Shown here piece by piece: positions 14,803 through 22,879 of a DNA stretch of 64,000 nucleotides. The stretch covers positions 310,001-374,000 of the forward strand of contig NZ_JAQIVH010000003.1 of assembly GCF_028746185.1 (NCBI RefSeq). Reading direction: 5' to 3'. The position numbers and the translations under genes were made by a program. The DNA comes from Paenibacillus_E qinlingensis. Lineage in GTDB: Bacteria; Bacillota; Bacilli; Paenibacillales; NBRC-103111. A model generated the notes under the pieces. The model was not told where the DNA came from, searched no databases, and saw only the letters and a program-made list of their open reading frames with translations. The first letter of the stretch is position 1; each line of letters starts with the position of its first letter.

Positions 14803-14989
14803 TAACTGGATTTTCTCCATCTAATCTGTGCGAATATGGGCAAATATGTGAAGTAACTGTATTTTCTCCAGTTAATATTGACCATTTCCTTCTACAAGAG
14901 AGAAATAGGTGAAATTAACTGGAATTTTTCCGTTTAAATACCAAAAACATGGAATAGTGTCGAAAATAGCTGGAGTTTTTACAGTTAAA
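14803..14989. repeat. Four-box dispersed element, copy B
   Basis: Boxes at 14803-14825, 14854-14876, 14916-14938 and 14967-14989, all reading as TAACTGGATTTTCTCC-like on the plus strand. Centre steps are 51, 62 and 51 bp, nearly the same as in copies A and C. Confidence 0.8.
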
Positions 14990-15020
14990 GATGCAGGGGG
15001 AGAGTTGGGATTGCTAAAAG

Positions 15021-15275
15021 GTGACAAGACTGACAAGACTGACAAGAGTGACAAGAGTGACAAGAGTGACAAGAGTGACAAGAGTGACAAGAGTGACAAG
15101 AGTGACAAGAGTGACAAGAGTGACAAGAGTGACAAGAGTGACAAGAGTGACAAGAGTGACAAGAGTGACAAGAGTGACAAGAGTGACAAGAGTGACAAGA
15201 GTGACAAGAGTGACGAGACCGGCAAGACTGACAAGAGTGACAAGACCGGCAAGACTGACAAAAGTGACAAGACTG
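15021..15275. repeat. 9-bp minisatellite (GTGACAAGA), about 28 units
   Basis: A run of ~28 units of GTGACAAGA, with most central copies identical and variants (CTGACAAGA, CCGGCAAGA, GTGACGAGA) at the two ends. Homogeneous centre and diverged edges are typical of slippage or unequal exchange. The 9-bp unit keeps every frame open (Asp-Lys-Ser on one reading). Confidence 0.95.
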
Positions 15276-15287
15276 AAGTACCACGTA

Positions 15288-15896
15288 TTACGATAAGGTT
15301 TCCCACTTCGCCCACATTTCCCTAGGGTTCAACTCGTAAACCTCACTCTCCCGAAACATGAACTGGTGCATAATCAACTCACGGCGCAAGGTTGCGAAAT
15401 CCGGATGGTAGTTTTTGAGGTAGAGGTTAAGCTCTTTTTCGGCGTAGGAGCGGCCCTTTTCAAGTTCAACAACTAGATGCTCTAGGACAATTAGTTTTTT
15501 CTTGAGCTGGGCGGGGATATGTTTGAGCTTACCATCGAGCGTAAAAAAGTTCCGTAAAACAGACTTCTGAAGATTTGAATTTTTGTTGTCTTCCGTTTCC
15601 ATGGATGAGGGTGCCTCCTTTTTGTTTTTGAAAATCAGGTCAGCGGTCGTCTGACCGTAGCTGCGAATGGAAGCGTCATTCAAGGTGAAATAAATCGTGT
15701 TTTTGTCACGACGCTCATGAATCAAGTTGGCTTCGCGAAGTTTTGAGGCATGGTGGGTAACGGTCGCGGGAGTTACGCTCAGCTTCTCAGCGAGTGTTTG
15801 GCCATTGGATTCGCCGTCCGCTAACAAAATAAGCATGCGAATACGCGTAGCATCGGACATCGCTTTGTGATAGGTGAGGATTTTATCCAATTGCAT
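15288..15896 (-). CDS. ArsR-type HTH regulator with DUF2087 domain
   Basis: 202 residues. The N-terminal ~85 residues are a winged helix of the ArsR type: KAMSDATRIRMLILLADGES and GQTLAEKLSVTPATVTHHAS with the recognition helix in the latter, and the wing ERRDKNTIYFTLN. The C-terminal half, RNFFTLDGKLKHIPAQLKKK through NPREMWAKW, is a DUF2087 domain, a common partner of this HTH type. No Cys-rich metal site (ELCVCD) is visible, so metal sensing is unlikely. A strong inverted repeat upstream suggests autoregulation. Diverges from mqnB. Confidence 0.87.
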   Translation of the reverse strand: MQLDKILTYHKAMSDATRIRMLILLADGESNGQTLAEKLSVTPATVTHHASKLREANLIHERRDKNTIYFTLNDASIRSYGQTTADLIFKNKKEAPSSMETEDNKNSNLQKSVLRNFFTLDGKLKHIPAQLKKKLIVLEHLVVELEKGRSYAEKELNLYLKNYHPDFATLRRELIMHQFMFRESEVYELNPREMWAKWETLS

Positions 15897-15914
15897 ATAA
15901 GAACAACTCCTAAG

Positions 15915-15976
15915 AATCTAATTTAATGATAATCAAATTTTATTTATGTCTAATTAGATGATAATTAAATTAGATG
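15915..15976. promoter_or_regulatory. Inverted-repeat operator between the arsR-type gene and mqnB
   Basis: ATCTAATTTAAT (15916-15927) and its exact complement ATTAAATTAGAT (15964-15975) flank a central palindrome TCTAATTAGA (15949-15958). GATAAT elements lie between. The three related half-site clusters just upstream of the regulator start suggest its own binding site. Confidence 0.6.
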
Positions 15977-16057
15977 ATCGTGTCAAGCGCGAAAGTTTCC
16001 TTCTGGACAGGTGTCATGTAAAATACGAGTATAGAAGTCAAAGCTTAAAGGGGAAGA

Positions 16058-16699
16058 ATGATGCGAATACTTGTCATGACAGCAGTCGCTCCCGAACGAG
16101 ATGCTATACAGCGCGGTCTTGGTCAGGATAGCAGATTTGAATATGCTTTAGCTGGTGTAGGGCTTGCTGCTGCAGCAGTGAACGGTGCCCTTGTGCTTGC
16201 CAAGGTCGATTATGACTTACTGATTATCGCCGGTATTGCAGGCGGTTTCGTAGGTCAAGCGGACGTTGGGTCGCTTGTTGTTGCGAGCGAAATCATCGCC
16301 GCCGATCTTGGCGTTGAGCTGCTGGACGGCTTCAGCAGCTTGGACGAGCTGGGCTTCGGCACAACGCGCATCAGCGCGAACGCCGAACTGGCCCAGCGCG
16401 TGACGGCGGCGTTGCAAGCCGCCGGCCTGCAGGCGCAATCGGCGCCGGTGCTGACGGTGGCCACGGCCACCGGAACAGCGGCAACCGCCGCTGCGTTGGC
16501 AGCGCGCGTGCCTGGCGCTGCCGCCGAAGCCATGGAAGGCTTCGGCATAGCGACAGCTGCGCAGCAGCGCGGGGTACCCGTGCTGGAGATCCGCGCGATC
16601 TCCAACGCGGTCGGCCCGCGAGACCGAGACGCCTGGCGGATCGGCGATGCCTTGAAAGCTTTAGAAGCAGCAGGTTCAGTCTTAGCGGAGGTGCTTTAA
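16058..16699 (+). CDS. mqnB: Futalosine hydrolase
   Basis: 213 residues, nucleoside-phosphorylase fold. It should hydrolyse futalosine to dehypoxanthinyl futalosine and hypoxanthine in the menaquinone route that starts from chorismate via MqnA. Visible: ILVMTAVAPERDAI start, IIAGIAGGF and VGSLVVASEIIAADLG nucleoside-binding region, EAMEGFGIATAA with the purine/ribose-contacting Glu-Met-Glu, and EIRAISNAVGPRDRDAW near the end. AAGGGGAAG precedes the ATG. Base composition rises sharply inside the gene (long GC-rich runs from ~16250) compared with AT-richer neighbours. Two bases separate it from mqnD. Confidence 0.93.
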   Translation: MMRILVMTAVAPERDAIQRGLGQDSRFEYALAGVGLAAAAVNGALVLAKVDYDLLIIAGIAGGFVGQADVGSLVVASEIIAADLGVELLDGFSSLDELGFGTTRISANAELAQRVTAALQAAGLQAQSAPVLTVATATGTAATAAALAARVPGAAAEAMEGFGIATAAQQRGVPVLEIRAISNAVGPRDRDAWRIGDALKALEAAGSVLAEVL

Positions 16700-16701
16700 T
16701 A

Positions 16702-17544
16702 ATGAAAATAGCGTTCTCACCTTGTCCAAACGATACTTTTGTTTTCCATGCCTGGGCGCATGGCTTAATCCCGGGCGCACCAGAGCTCGATGTCCTCTAC
16801 GCGGACATCGATATTACGAACCGTCTGGCCGCCGAAGGCACCGGCCCCGACGTGCTCAAAATCTCCTACGCAGCACTCCCTTGGGTGCTGCAGGATTACG
16901 CCCTGCTGCCCTGCGGCGGCGCCTTGGGCAGAGGCTGCGGCCCGCTTGTGCTGACGCAGCCAAGCGGCAATGCCACCCCGGACCCGGCTGCCCTTAGCGG
17001 CCGCCGAGTTGCCGTGCCAAGCGAACGCTCGACGGCGTACTTACTGTTCCGCCTCTGGGCCGAACAGAACGTGCCTGGCGGCGTTGGCGAAATCGTGGTC
17101 ATGCCGTTTCACGAGATCATGCCCGCTGTGCGGGACGGCCTCATCGATGCCGGCCTCGTCATTCATGAAGCGCGGTTCACGTACCCGTCGTACGGGTTAG
17201 CGCTTCTAACAGATTTGGGCAGCTGGTGGGAGCAAGACACCGGGCTGCCAATCCCACTGGGCGCCATCATTGCTCGGCGCACCATGGATGTGAAGGCGCT
17301 CGCGGGCTGGGCTCGCGCCTCCGTCGAATACGCGTGGGCGCATCCGGAAGCTTCGCGTGACTATGTCATGCAGCACGCGCAGGAGATGGACCCGCAGGTC
17401 GCACAGCAGCACATCGACCTGTACGTCAACGAGTTCACCGCCGATCTAGGCGATAGCGGATATGGCGCTGTATTAACCTTGCTCCAGCGTGCAGCGGAGA
17501 CAGGTCTTGTGCCGCAGATGGATTATGCGGCTTTACTGAAATAG
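16702..17544 (+). CDS. mqnD: 1,4-dihydroxy-6-naphthoate synthase
   Basis: 280 residues, periplasmic-binding-protein fold adapted to catalysis in the cytoplasm. It converts cyclic dehypoxanthinyl futalosine to 1,4-dihydroxy-6-naphthoate. The start IAFSPCPNDTFVFHAWAHG, the segment VLKISYAALPWVL and the catalytic-region block VPSERSTAYLLFRLW with IHEARFTYPSYGL are diagnostic. It follows mqnB directly. The other steps (MqnA, MqnC) are not in the window. GC-rich like mqnB. A good terminator ends the two-gene operon. Confidence 0.95.
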   Translation: MKIAFSPCPNDTFVFHAWAHGLIPGAPELDVLYADIDITNRLAAEGTGPDVLKISYAALPWVLQDYALLPCGGALGRGCGPLVLTQPSGNATPDPAALSGRRVAVPSERSTAYLLFRLWAEQNVPGGVGEIVVMPFHEIMPAVRDGLIDAGLVIHEARFTYPSYGLALLTDLGSWWEQDTGLPIPLGAIIARRTMDVKALAGWARASVEYAWAHPEASRDYVMQHAQEMDPQVAQQHIDLYVNEFTADLGDSGYGAVLTLLQRAAETGLVPQMDYAALLK

Positions 17545-17557
17545 CACGGGTATAGAA

Positions 17558-17606
17558 CAAGGCTGTCTTCCTCGTAGTTGAATCTACTTGGAAAGACAGC
17601 CTTTTT
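17558..17606 (+). terminator. Terminator after mqnBD
   Basis: AAGGCTGTCTT pairs with AAGACAGCCTT, followed by TTTTGTGTTTTT. Confidence 0.85.
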
Positions 17607-17760
17607 GTGTTTTTACCATCGCGTAGCCCCACACAACACTCCTAATCACCCTTCATTTACACACTCAAATATAAAGTAAAGTTAAAGTAGATTTGTCCCC
17701 ATGGAGCAATCATAATTGGCGTAAGCAAGAATACTTGGGTTATGAGGTGGATGATTCAGA

Positions 17761-19518
17761 ATGCCAACGAAGCTATTTCTATCCTTACGGGGCAAGTTCA
17801 TTATTTTATTTGCTTTGCTCATTACGGTTCCCTTCTTTATCAGCGGATGGATTACCTACTATCAATATATCTCGAATGTTGAAGAGGATTCCCGCAAATA
17901 TACGCGCCAAATTATTGAACAGGTCCAGATTAATCTGGATCGATATATGAAGGACATGGATCGCATTACGATGGCGCCCTATTATAACCAAAACGTAATG
18001 AATATTCTGAGAAAACACCCAAGGCAAAGTAACCCCGTATTTGTGACTTCCGATGAATACAGCAAGATGAATTTAATGATTTCTTCACTCACCTTTGATC
18101 GAAGTGAGATAAGGAGTATTTTAATTTTTGCGCTTGATGGGAACTTGTTTAGCAACCTGGAGACTACCGTTGATCGATACTGGGAAGCTTTAAGCAATCC
18201 GTGGATGGCAGATGTTCAGAAGGGGGACGGTTCAATTGTCATATTGCCGCCTCACGACGCAGGCTACTATTTGGATGGCACAGAAAAGGTTATTTCCATT
18301 GCACGTGTTGTTAGAGAAATTTCCACTAATGAATATTTGGGGATCGTGAAGGTTGATCTAACTGAGATGGGTTTCAAAAGCTTGTTAGATTCCACGAATT
18401 ATAACGGCAAAAGTCAAATCTATATTTCAGATCGTAATGGTGATGTGATCTACCCGATTGATGGGGGGGATATGGATAGTTCATTGAGCTGGAAGGAAAT
18501 TAACAACAGCAAAGAACAAATTTCAGCAAAGGTAAGCTCTGAATTTTCGGGTATGCAAGTGACGGGCTTTATTCCAAAGAGTGAGGTAACCGCGGGAGCT
18601 CGCAAGCTAGTGAGGTCTACGATGATCGTTTCGGTTATTTCGATGCTAGTTGCTTATCTCCTAGCCGTTGTAGCATCAAGCCGTTTAGTGAAGCCGATTC
18701 GACATCTTCAGAAGAAAATGAAAAAGGTGCAGATGGGTGATTTTGGGGAACGAGCTGAAGTTGCTTCTCACGATGAAATTGGCCATTTGACAGGCGGCTT
18801 TAACATGATGGTAACAGAAATCGAGCGCCTGATTAAAGAAGTGTATGAAAGCAAGCTTCGTGAGAAGGATGCCCAGCTATCGACGCTCGAGAGTCAAATT
18901 AATCCCCATTTCATCTACAATACGCTGGAATCGATCAACCTGATGGCTCTGGAATCGAATCATCCTAAGCTATCCAGTGTTGTCGTCAGTTTAGGCAGGC
19001 TGCTGCGATTTACGGTAGATAAGGATGAGCGCCTTGTCTATCTGAAGGACGAGCTGTTATTCGTGGAATCCTATATTCAGATTCAGTCGTATCGATTAGG
19101 TGGACAGCTTCAGATGGAGCTTGATGTTGACATGGGGCACGAGGAGTATCTCGTTCCCAAATTAATACTGCAGCCTTTGATCGAAAATGTCATTGAGCAT
19201 GCGATGGAAGAGGACCCTGTCATCGTTCGAATCGCAACATATCTAGAAGAGGATCACTTTGTCATCACCGTTTCAGACGATGGTAAGGGAATTAGCGAGG
19301 AAAGAATGAGGGAGGTAGAAGCTCATATCTACAAGGAAAGCAATGAGCACGGCGCAAGGGATGGCTTCGGTTTCAAGAAGAAAGGCTTCGCACTGCGAAA
19401 TGTTCACTGGCGAATCCGACTCTTGTTCGGACCGGAATATGGGCTGTTTTTGGATAAAACCGATAGGCAAGGTACTCATTTTATTGTGAAAATTCCATTG
19501 CAATGGGAAGGGGAATGA
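17761..19518 (+). CDS. YesM-type sensor histidine kinase
   Basis: 585 residues. Membrane segments at about 12-33 and 285-306 flank an extracellular ~250-residue dCache-like sensor. HAMP follows (~305-358, RLVKPIRHLQKKMKKVQMGD). The kinase is of the LytS/YesM class: phosphoacceptor H383 in NPHFIYNTLESINLM, N-box LILQPLIENVIEHA and G-box VSDDGKGISEERM. GAGGTGGA lies 9 nt before ATG. It precedes a YesN-type regulator by 3 bp, then a sugar ABC transporter, so it most likely senses an extracellular saccharide or its binding protein. Confidence 0.93.
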   Translation: MPTKLFLSLRGKFIILFALLITVPFFISGWITYYQYISNVEEDSRKYTRQIIEQVQINLDRYMKDMDRITMAPYYNQNVMNILRKHPRQSNPVFVTSDEYSKMNLMISSLTFDRSEIRSILIFALDGNLFSNLETTVDRYWEALSNPWMADVQKGDGSIVILPPHDAGYYLDGTEKVISIARVVREISTNEYLGIVKVDLTEMGFKSLLDSTNYNGKSQIYISDRNGDVIYPIDGGDMDSSLSWKEINNSKEQISAKVSSEFSGMQVTGFIPKSEVTAGARKLVRSTMIVSVISMLVAYLLAVVASSRLVKPIRHLQKKMKKVQMGDFGERAEVASHDEIGHLTGGFNMMVTEIERLIKEVYESKLREKDAQLSTLESQINPHFIYNTLESINLMALESNHPKLSSVVVSLGRLLRFTVDKDERLVYLKDELLFVESYIQIQSYRLGGQLQMELDVDMGHEEYLVPKLILQPLIENVIEHAMEEDPVIVRIATYLEEDHFVITVSDDGKGISEERMREVEAHIYKESNEHGARDGFGFKKKGFALRNVHWRIRLLFGPEYGLFLDKTDRQGTHFIVKIPLQWEGE

Positions 19519-19521
19519 CCA

Positions 19522-20262
19522 ATGCTTCGCATTTTGTTAGTTGAGGATGAGATTAATCTTCGGAATGGTTTTCGTCATTTACTTGAGCATATCATAGGCG
19601 GCGTTCAGGTGGTGGGGGGAATGTCCAATGGTGTGGAAGCGATTGAATGGCTGAAAACAAATACGACAGATGCCGTCATTACGGATATTCGGATGAAGGA
19701 AATGAACGGGATTGAGATGATGCGGAGGCTTAGTGACCAATACCCTGATCTGCCAGTTGTCATCGTTAGCGGGTACAGCGATTTTGAATATGCACGGGAT
19801 GCATTAAGGTATCATGCTGCGGATTATTTATTGAAGCCTGTAGACAAGGCTGAACTAGCCATAGTTATAGATCGATTAAAGAAGGAACTCCTCAAAAATA
19901 ATCCTTTGCAAGCCGAAATGGCCTTTTCTGCCAAGGAAGGGCAAGAGGAGCGGCAAATCATAAGGAAGGTTAAGGAGCTTATCGACAGTCATCTAGATCA
20001 GAACATCTCACTGCAATACTTGGCGGATCAGGTTTTCTTAAACCATAGATATTTGTCCGCATTGTTCAAGTCGGAAACGGGACAGAACTTATCGGAATAC
20101 TTGACTCAGCGCCGTATAGAGAAGGCCAAGCAGCTATTAAAAACGACACATATGAAGGTTCAAGACATTGGCAGAATGTCGGGATATCCCAATGGCAAGT
20201 ATTTCATGTCTTTATTTAAGCAAGTTGTTGGGTTGACGCCATCCGAGTTTCGAGACCAATAG
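19522..20262 (+). CDS. AraC-type response regulator (YesN-like, short form)
   Basis: 246 residues. Receiver domain 1-120 with the acidic pocket VEDE and phosphoacceptor D55 (DAVITDIRMKEMNG). Then directly a C-terminal AraC DNA-binding domain (~145-246): LQYLADQVFLNHRYLSALFK and VQDIGRMSGYPNGKYFMSLF, GLTPSEF. YesN-type regulators usually exceed 350-500 residues because of a middle domain; this one lacks it. Operon partner of the upstream kinase. It should control the downstream sugar-binding protein and permease genes. Confidence 0.93.
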   Translation: MLRILLVEDEINLRNGFRHLLEHIIGGVQVVGGMSNGVEAIEWLKTNTTDAVITDIRMKEMNGIEMMRRLSDQYPDLPVVIVSGYSDFEYARDALRYHAADYLLKPVDKAELAIVIDRLKKELLKNNPLQAEMAFSAKEGQEERQIIRKVKELIDSHLDQNISLQYLADQVFLNHRYLSALFKSETGQNLSEYLTQRRIEKAKQLLKTTHMKVQDIGRMSGYPNGKYFMSLFKQVVGLTPSEFRDQ

Positions 20263-20367
20263 GAGTACGAATATGCATGCAGATTTTAAAACCAATATCG
20301 ATACAATTCGAACCTATTCTGAACTTTAGGCCATAAAAGAGCGGGATTGTTTTCTTTATAATAAAGT

Positions 20368-20399
20368 TTGTAAACGTTTCACTGAAGCGGTTACATAAT
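20368..20399 (+). promoter_or_regulatory. Operator-like palindrome before the sugar-binding protein gene
   Basis: TGTAAACGTTTCA contains the perfect palindrome AAACGTTT (20372-20379). It resembles LacI/CcpA-family half sites but is one base short of a proper CRE. CATAAT at 20394-20399 may be a -10. Its assignment to a particular regulator is uncertain. Confidence 0.35.
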
Positions 20400-20422
20400 A
20401 CAAATTAAAGGGGAACCCGAAT

Positions 20423-21742
20423 ATGAATAAAAAGTTTAGCTTACTTATGGGCACGCTGCTAGTCACAACGTCAGTCGTAACTGCCTGCGGTACCAAAACA
20501 GATGCGCCGGCAGCGACCGGAGCTGCAACAGCGCCAAGTTCATCAACAGAGGTGAAAGCTCAGAAGCCTGTCACCCTGAAATTCAGCATATGGGGCAACG
20601 ACACCCACAAGAAAATGTATGAGGATATGATTGCCAAATATAAAGAGAGTAACCCGAACATCAGCGTGGAGATTACGATCATTCCTTTTGCTGACTACCA
20701 GCAGAAGCTATCCATCATGCAAGCATCGAATTCAGCTCCAGACGTCGCATGGCTCGCAGAACGTATGATTCCTCAATTCATTCAGGGCGGACAGCTTCTT
20801 GATGTTACTTCTTTGAAAGCGGATACGGCGTATAAATTTGATGAGGTGTATCCAACCACACTCGACTTGTTAACCAAAGACAGTAAAATCTACGGCATTC
20901 CATTCTCTACACCTACATCGATGATCTACTACAACAAAACGATGTTCAAAGCAAAAGGACTGGCAACGCCAACTGAGCTGTATAAACAAGGAAAATGGAA
21001 CTATGAGGAGTTCCTCAAAGCGGCTAAGACATTAGCTGACCCTGGAAAGGGTGTGTATGGAACTAATTTTGTACGCAATGGTTGGACCAACTGGCCGGAT
21101 GCCCTGCAAACGGTATTTAATTCATACGGCGCCGAACTGTTAAGTAAAGATGGTGCGAAGTTTACTTTGAACTCCAAAGAGGGCGAGCAGGCGCTTCAGT
21201 TGTATTCGGACATGATCTTCAAAGATAAAGTGCATCCGAAACCAGGGGATCAAACGACGTTCGACACGGGTAAAATTGCCATGCAAAAGGAATTGTTCAG
21301 CTATATGGGCAAAGCTAAGGCGATCAAAGACTTCGAATGGGATATCGCTCCATTGCCTCAAGGGCCTAAAGGTGCAGGCACTACAATGGGATATGCTGGC
21401 GTTGTCGTTATGAAGGACAGTAAATTCCCGAAAGAAGCAACGGACTTCTTAAAATATATTACGAATAATGAGAATATGAACATTACGAGCCAATATTTCG
21501 TGCCAAGCCGCAAGTCGATTTTGGAATCGGAGTCATTCCTGAAGCAAGGGCCATCACCTGAGAGTGTGAAGCTTGCCGTCATCGATCAAATGGTAGGCGC
21601 TACAACGTTGCCAGCTCACAAAAATTGGCAGCAAATTGATACGAAGATGCAAACGATTCTTGATTTGCTCTATGCGCAGTCGGGCACGGTGAAGGATGTA
21701 TTGACCAAAGCCGAAAGTGAAGTAAGCCCGCTGCTTAAATAA
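20423..21742 (+). CDS. Extracellular sugar-binding lipoprotein (ABC transporter)
   Basis: 439 residues. Signal peptide with lipobox VTAC (C22), then a ~30-residue Ala/Thr/Ser linker and a type-2 periplasmic-binding-like domain of ABC carbohydrate family SBP_bac_1 (TLKFSIWGNDTHKKMYEDMI; APDVAWLAERMIPQFIQGGQ; YGIPFSTPTSMIYYNKTMF). It would be lipid-anchored outside the membrane and hand sugar to the two permeases downstream. The ATPase is absent, as usual for Bacillales that share a common MsmX-type ATPase. AAAGGGG precedes the start. Confidence 0.95.
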   Translation: MNKKFSLLMGTLLVTTSVVTACGTKTDAPAATGAATAPSSSTEVKAQKPVTLKFSIWGNDTHKKMYEDMIAKYKESNPNISVEITIIPFADYQQKLSIMQASNSAPDVAWLAERMIPQFIQGGQLLDVTSLKADTAYKFDEVYPTTLDLLTKDSKIYGIPFSTPTSMIYYNKTMFKAKGLATPTELYKQGKWNYEEFLKAAKTLADPGKGVYGTNFVRNGWTNWPDALQTVFNSYGAELLSKDGAKFTLNSKEGEQALQLYSDMIFKDKVHPKPGDQTTFDTGKIAMQKELFSYMGKAKAIKDFEWDIAPLPQGPKGAGTTMGYAGVVVMKDSKFPKEATDFLKYITNNENMNITSQYFVPSRKSILESESFLKQGPSPESVKLAVIDQMVGATTLPAHKNWQQIDTKMQTILDLLYAQSGTVKDVLTKAESEVSPLLK

Positions 21743-21777
21743 AGAAACGCCACGGTAGTGGAGAAGTTTAGAGGAGA

Positions 21778-21848
21778 AGAAGGGTCTGACCGCGAGTGAT
21801 GACCGGATTCTGACTAGATGCCTGAGCATGAGTCAGATCCCTTTTACT
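21778..21848 (+). terminator. Intercistronic hairpin between binding protein and permease genes
   Basis: AAGGGTCTGAC and GTCAGATCCCTTTT pair with one mismatch across a ~40-nt loop, followed by a short T-run. Read-through would give less permease than binding-protein mRNA, a common arrangement in sugar ABC operons. Confidence 0.55.
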
Positions 21849-21922
21849 CGAAGCTTCTTGCACTGCTATGGATTTCGTGTGCTTTTTGATCGAATAACTT
21901 ACAGAGAACGGAGAGAAACAAC

Positions 21923-22879
21923 ATGAATTCCGCAGGTGCGAAATTGACCCCATCCCTGCAGACAGGGCAACCCGTTTCCGTTCGGAAACGTGCCAAGAGC
22001 CGCCTTGCTTCAAGTGGGGCATGGTATGCATACTTATTTATTTCTCCGATGGTACTCGGATATATCATCTTCTTATTAGTTCCAATCGTGGCTGCATTCG
22101 GCATGAGCTTCACCAACTACTCTCTCCTTCACGATACAGCGTATGTAGGGTTGGATAACTACGAGAAAGCATTTCTGAACGACCCTTTATTTTGGAAGAC
22201 GGTATGGAATACATTGTACTTTTCGGCGGGGCTCATTCCCTTAAATTTGATGCTCGCGCTTGGTTTAGCACTTCTGTTAAATAGAAAAATACCAGGAATC
22301 TCCCTGTTTCGAACTGCTATATTCACGCCGGTTGTGACTTCGATTGTCGTATGGGCGATTGTGTGGAAATACATTTTTGCGACGGATGCTGGCTTGGTCA
22401 ATCAAATCCTGCAATTGTTTAACATTCAGGGACCCGCGTGGCTTTACAATTTTGGCTTGGCGATGCCAGTCGTTATCGTAGTCAGCGTATTGAAGAATGT
22501 AGGTCTGAATATGGTGATTTTCCTTGCTGCATTGCAGGAGGTTCCCAAAATGTACTACGAAGCTGCCAAGATTGACGGAGCCTCGCGCATGAGAACTTTC
22601 TGGAGCATCACTTTCCCGATGATCTCGCCAGCGTTTTTCCTGGCGCTTATCCTAACCTTAATCGGTTCATTGAAGGTATTCTCCCAAATCCAAGTCATGA
22701 CGGATGGTGGTCCGGGGACTAGCACCTATGTGCTTGTGTACTATATTTATCAGCAGGCATTTAAGCAATTTGAATTCGGTTATGCATCTTCAATCGCTTT
22801 CATCTTGTTTTTCCTAGTACTGGTCTTGACCATCGTGCAATGGAATATGAGAAAAAGGTGGGTGCATCATGAACAATAA
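21923..22879 (+). CDS. Sugar ABC transporter permease (MalF-like)
   Basis: 318 residues with six predicted membrane segments after a polar ~30-residue N-terminus. The cytoplasmic coupling loop EAAKIDGASRMRTFWSITFP is the EAA motif that contacts the ATPase. The last segment ends in NMRKRWVHHEQ. GGAGAG lies upstream. It overlaps the next permease gene by 11 bp, so the two are translationally coupled and form the heterodimeric channel fed by the upstream lipoprotein. Belongs to the carbohydrate importer CUT1 family; substrate not evident from sequence. Confidence 0.95.
   Translation: MNSAGAKLTPSLQTGQPVSVRKRAKSRLASSGAWYAYLFISPMVLGYIIFLLVPIVAAFGMSFTNYSLLHDTAYVGLDNYEKAFLNDPLFWKTVWNTLYFSAGLIPLNLMLALGLALLLNRKIPGISLFRTAIFTPVVTSIVVWAIVWKYIFATDAGLVNQILQLFNIQGPAWLYNFGLAMPVVIVVSVLKNVGLNMVIFLAALQEVPKMYYEAAKIDGASRMRTFWSITFPMISPAFFLALILTLIGSLKVFSQIQVMTDGGPGTSTYVLVYYIYQQAFKQFEFGYASSIAFILFFLVLVLTIVQWNMRKRWVHHEQ

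Larger units (their letters stand above)
14460..15287. other. Gene-free region with three adjoining repeat families
   Basis: Between the convergent AraC (plus) and ArsR (minus) genes. From left to right: a ~35-bp tandem array (14488-14672), copy B of the four-box element (14803-14989) and a 9-bp minisatellite (15021-15275). Long frames through the minisatellite are open in several frames on both strands because a 9-bp unit contains no stop codon; they lack ribosome binding sites and are not counted as genes. Confidence 0.75.

Noticed and set aside
14909..15325. Asp-Lys-Ser repeat protein, and similar repeat frames on both strands
   Set aside because: Created by the 9-bp minisatellite, which lacks stop codons in these frames; starts inside a box of the four-box element and has no ribosome binding site.
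20371..20384. CcpA catabolite-response element before the sugar-binding protein gene
   Set aside because: The sequence TGTAAACGTTTCA is one base short of the 14-bp CRE and loses the right-hand WCA match; kept only as a weak operator-like palindrome.
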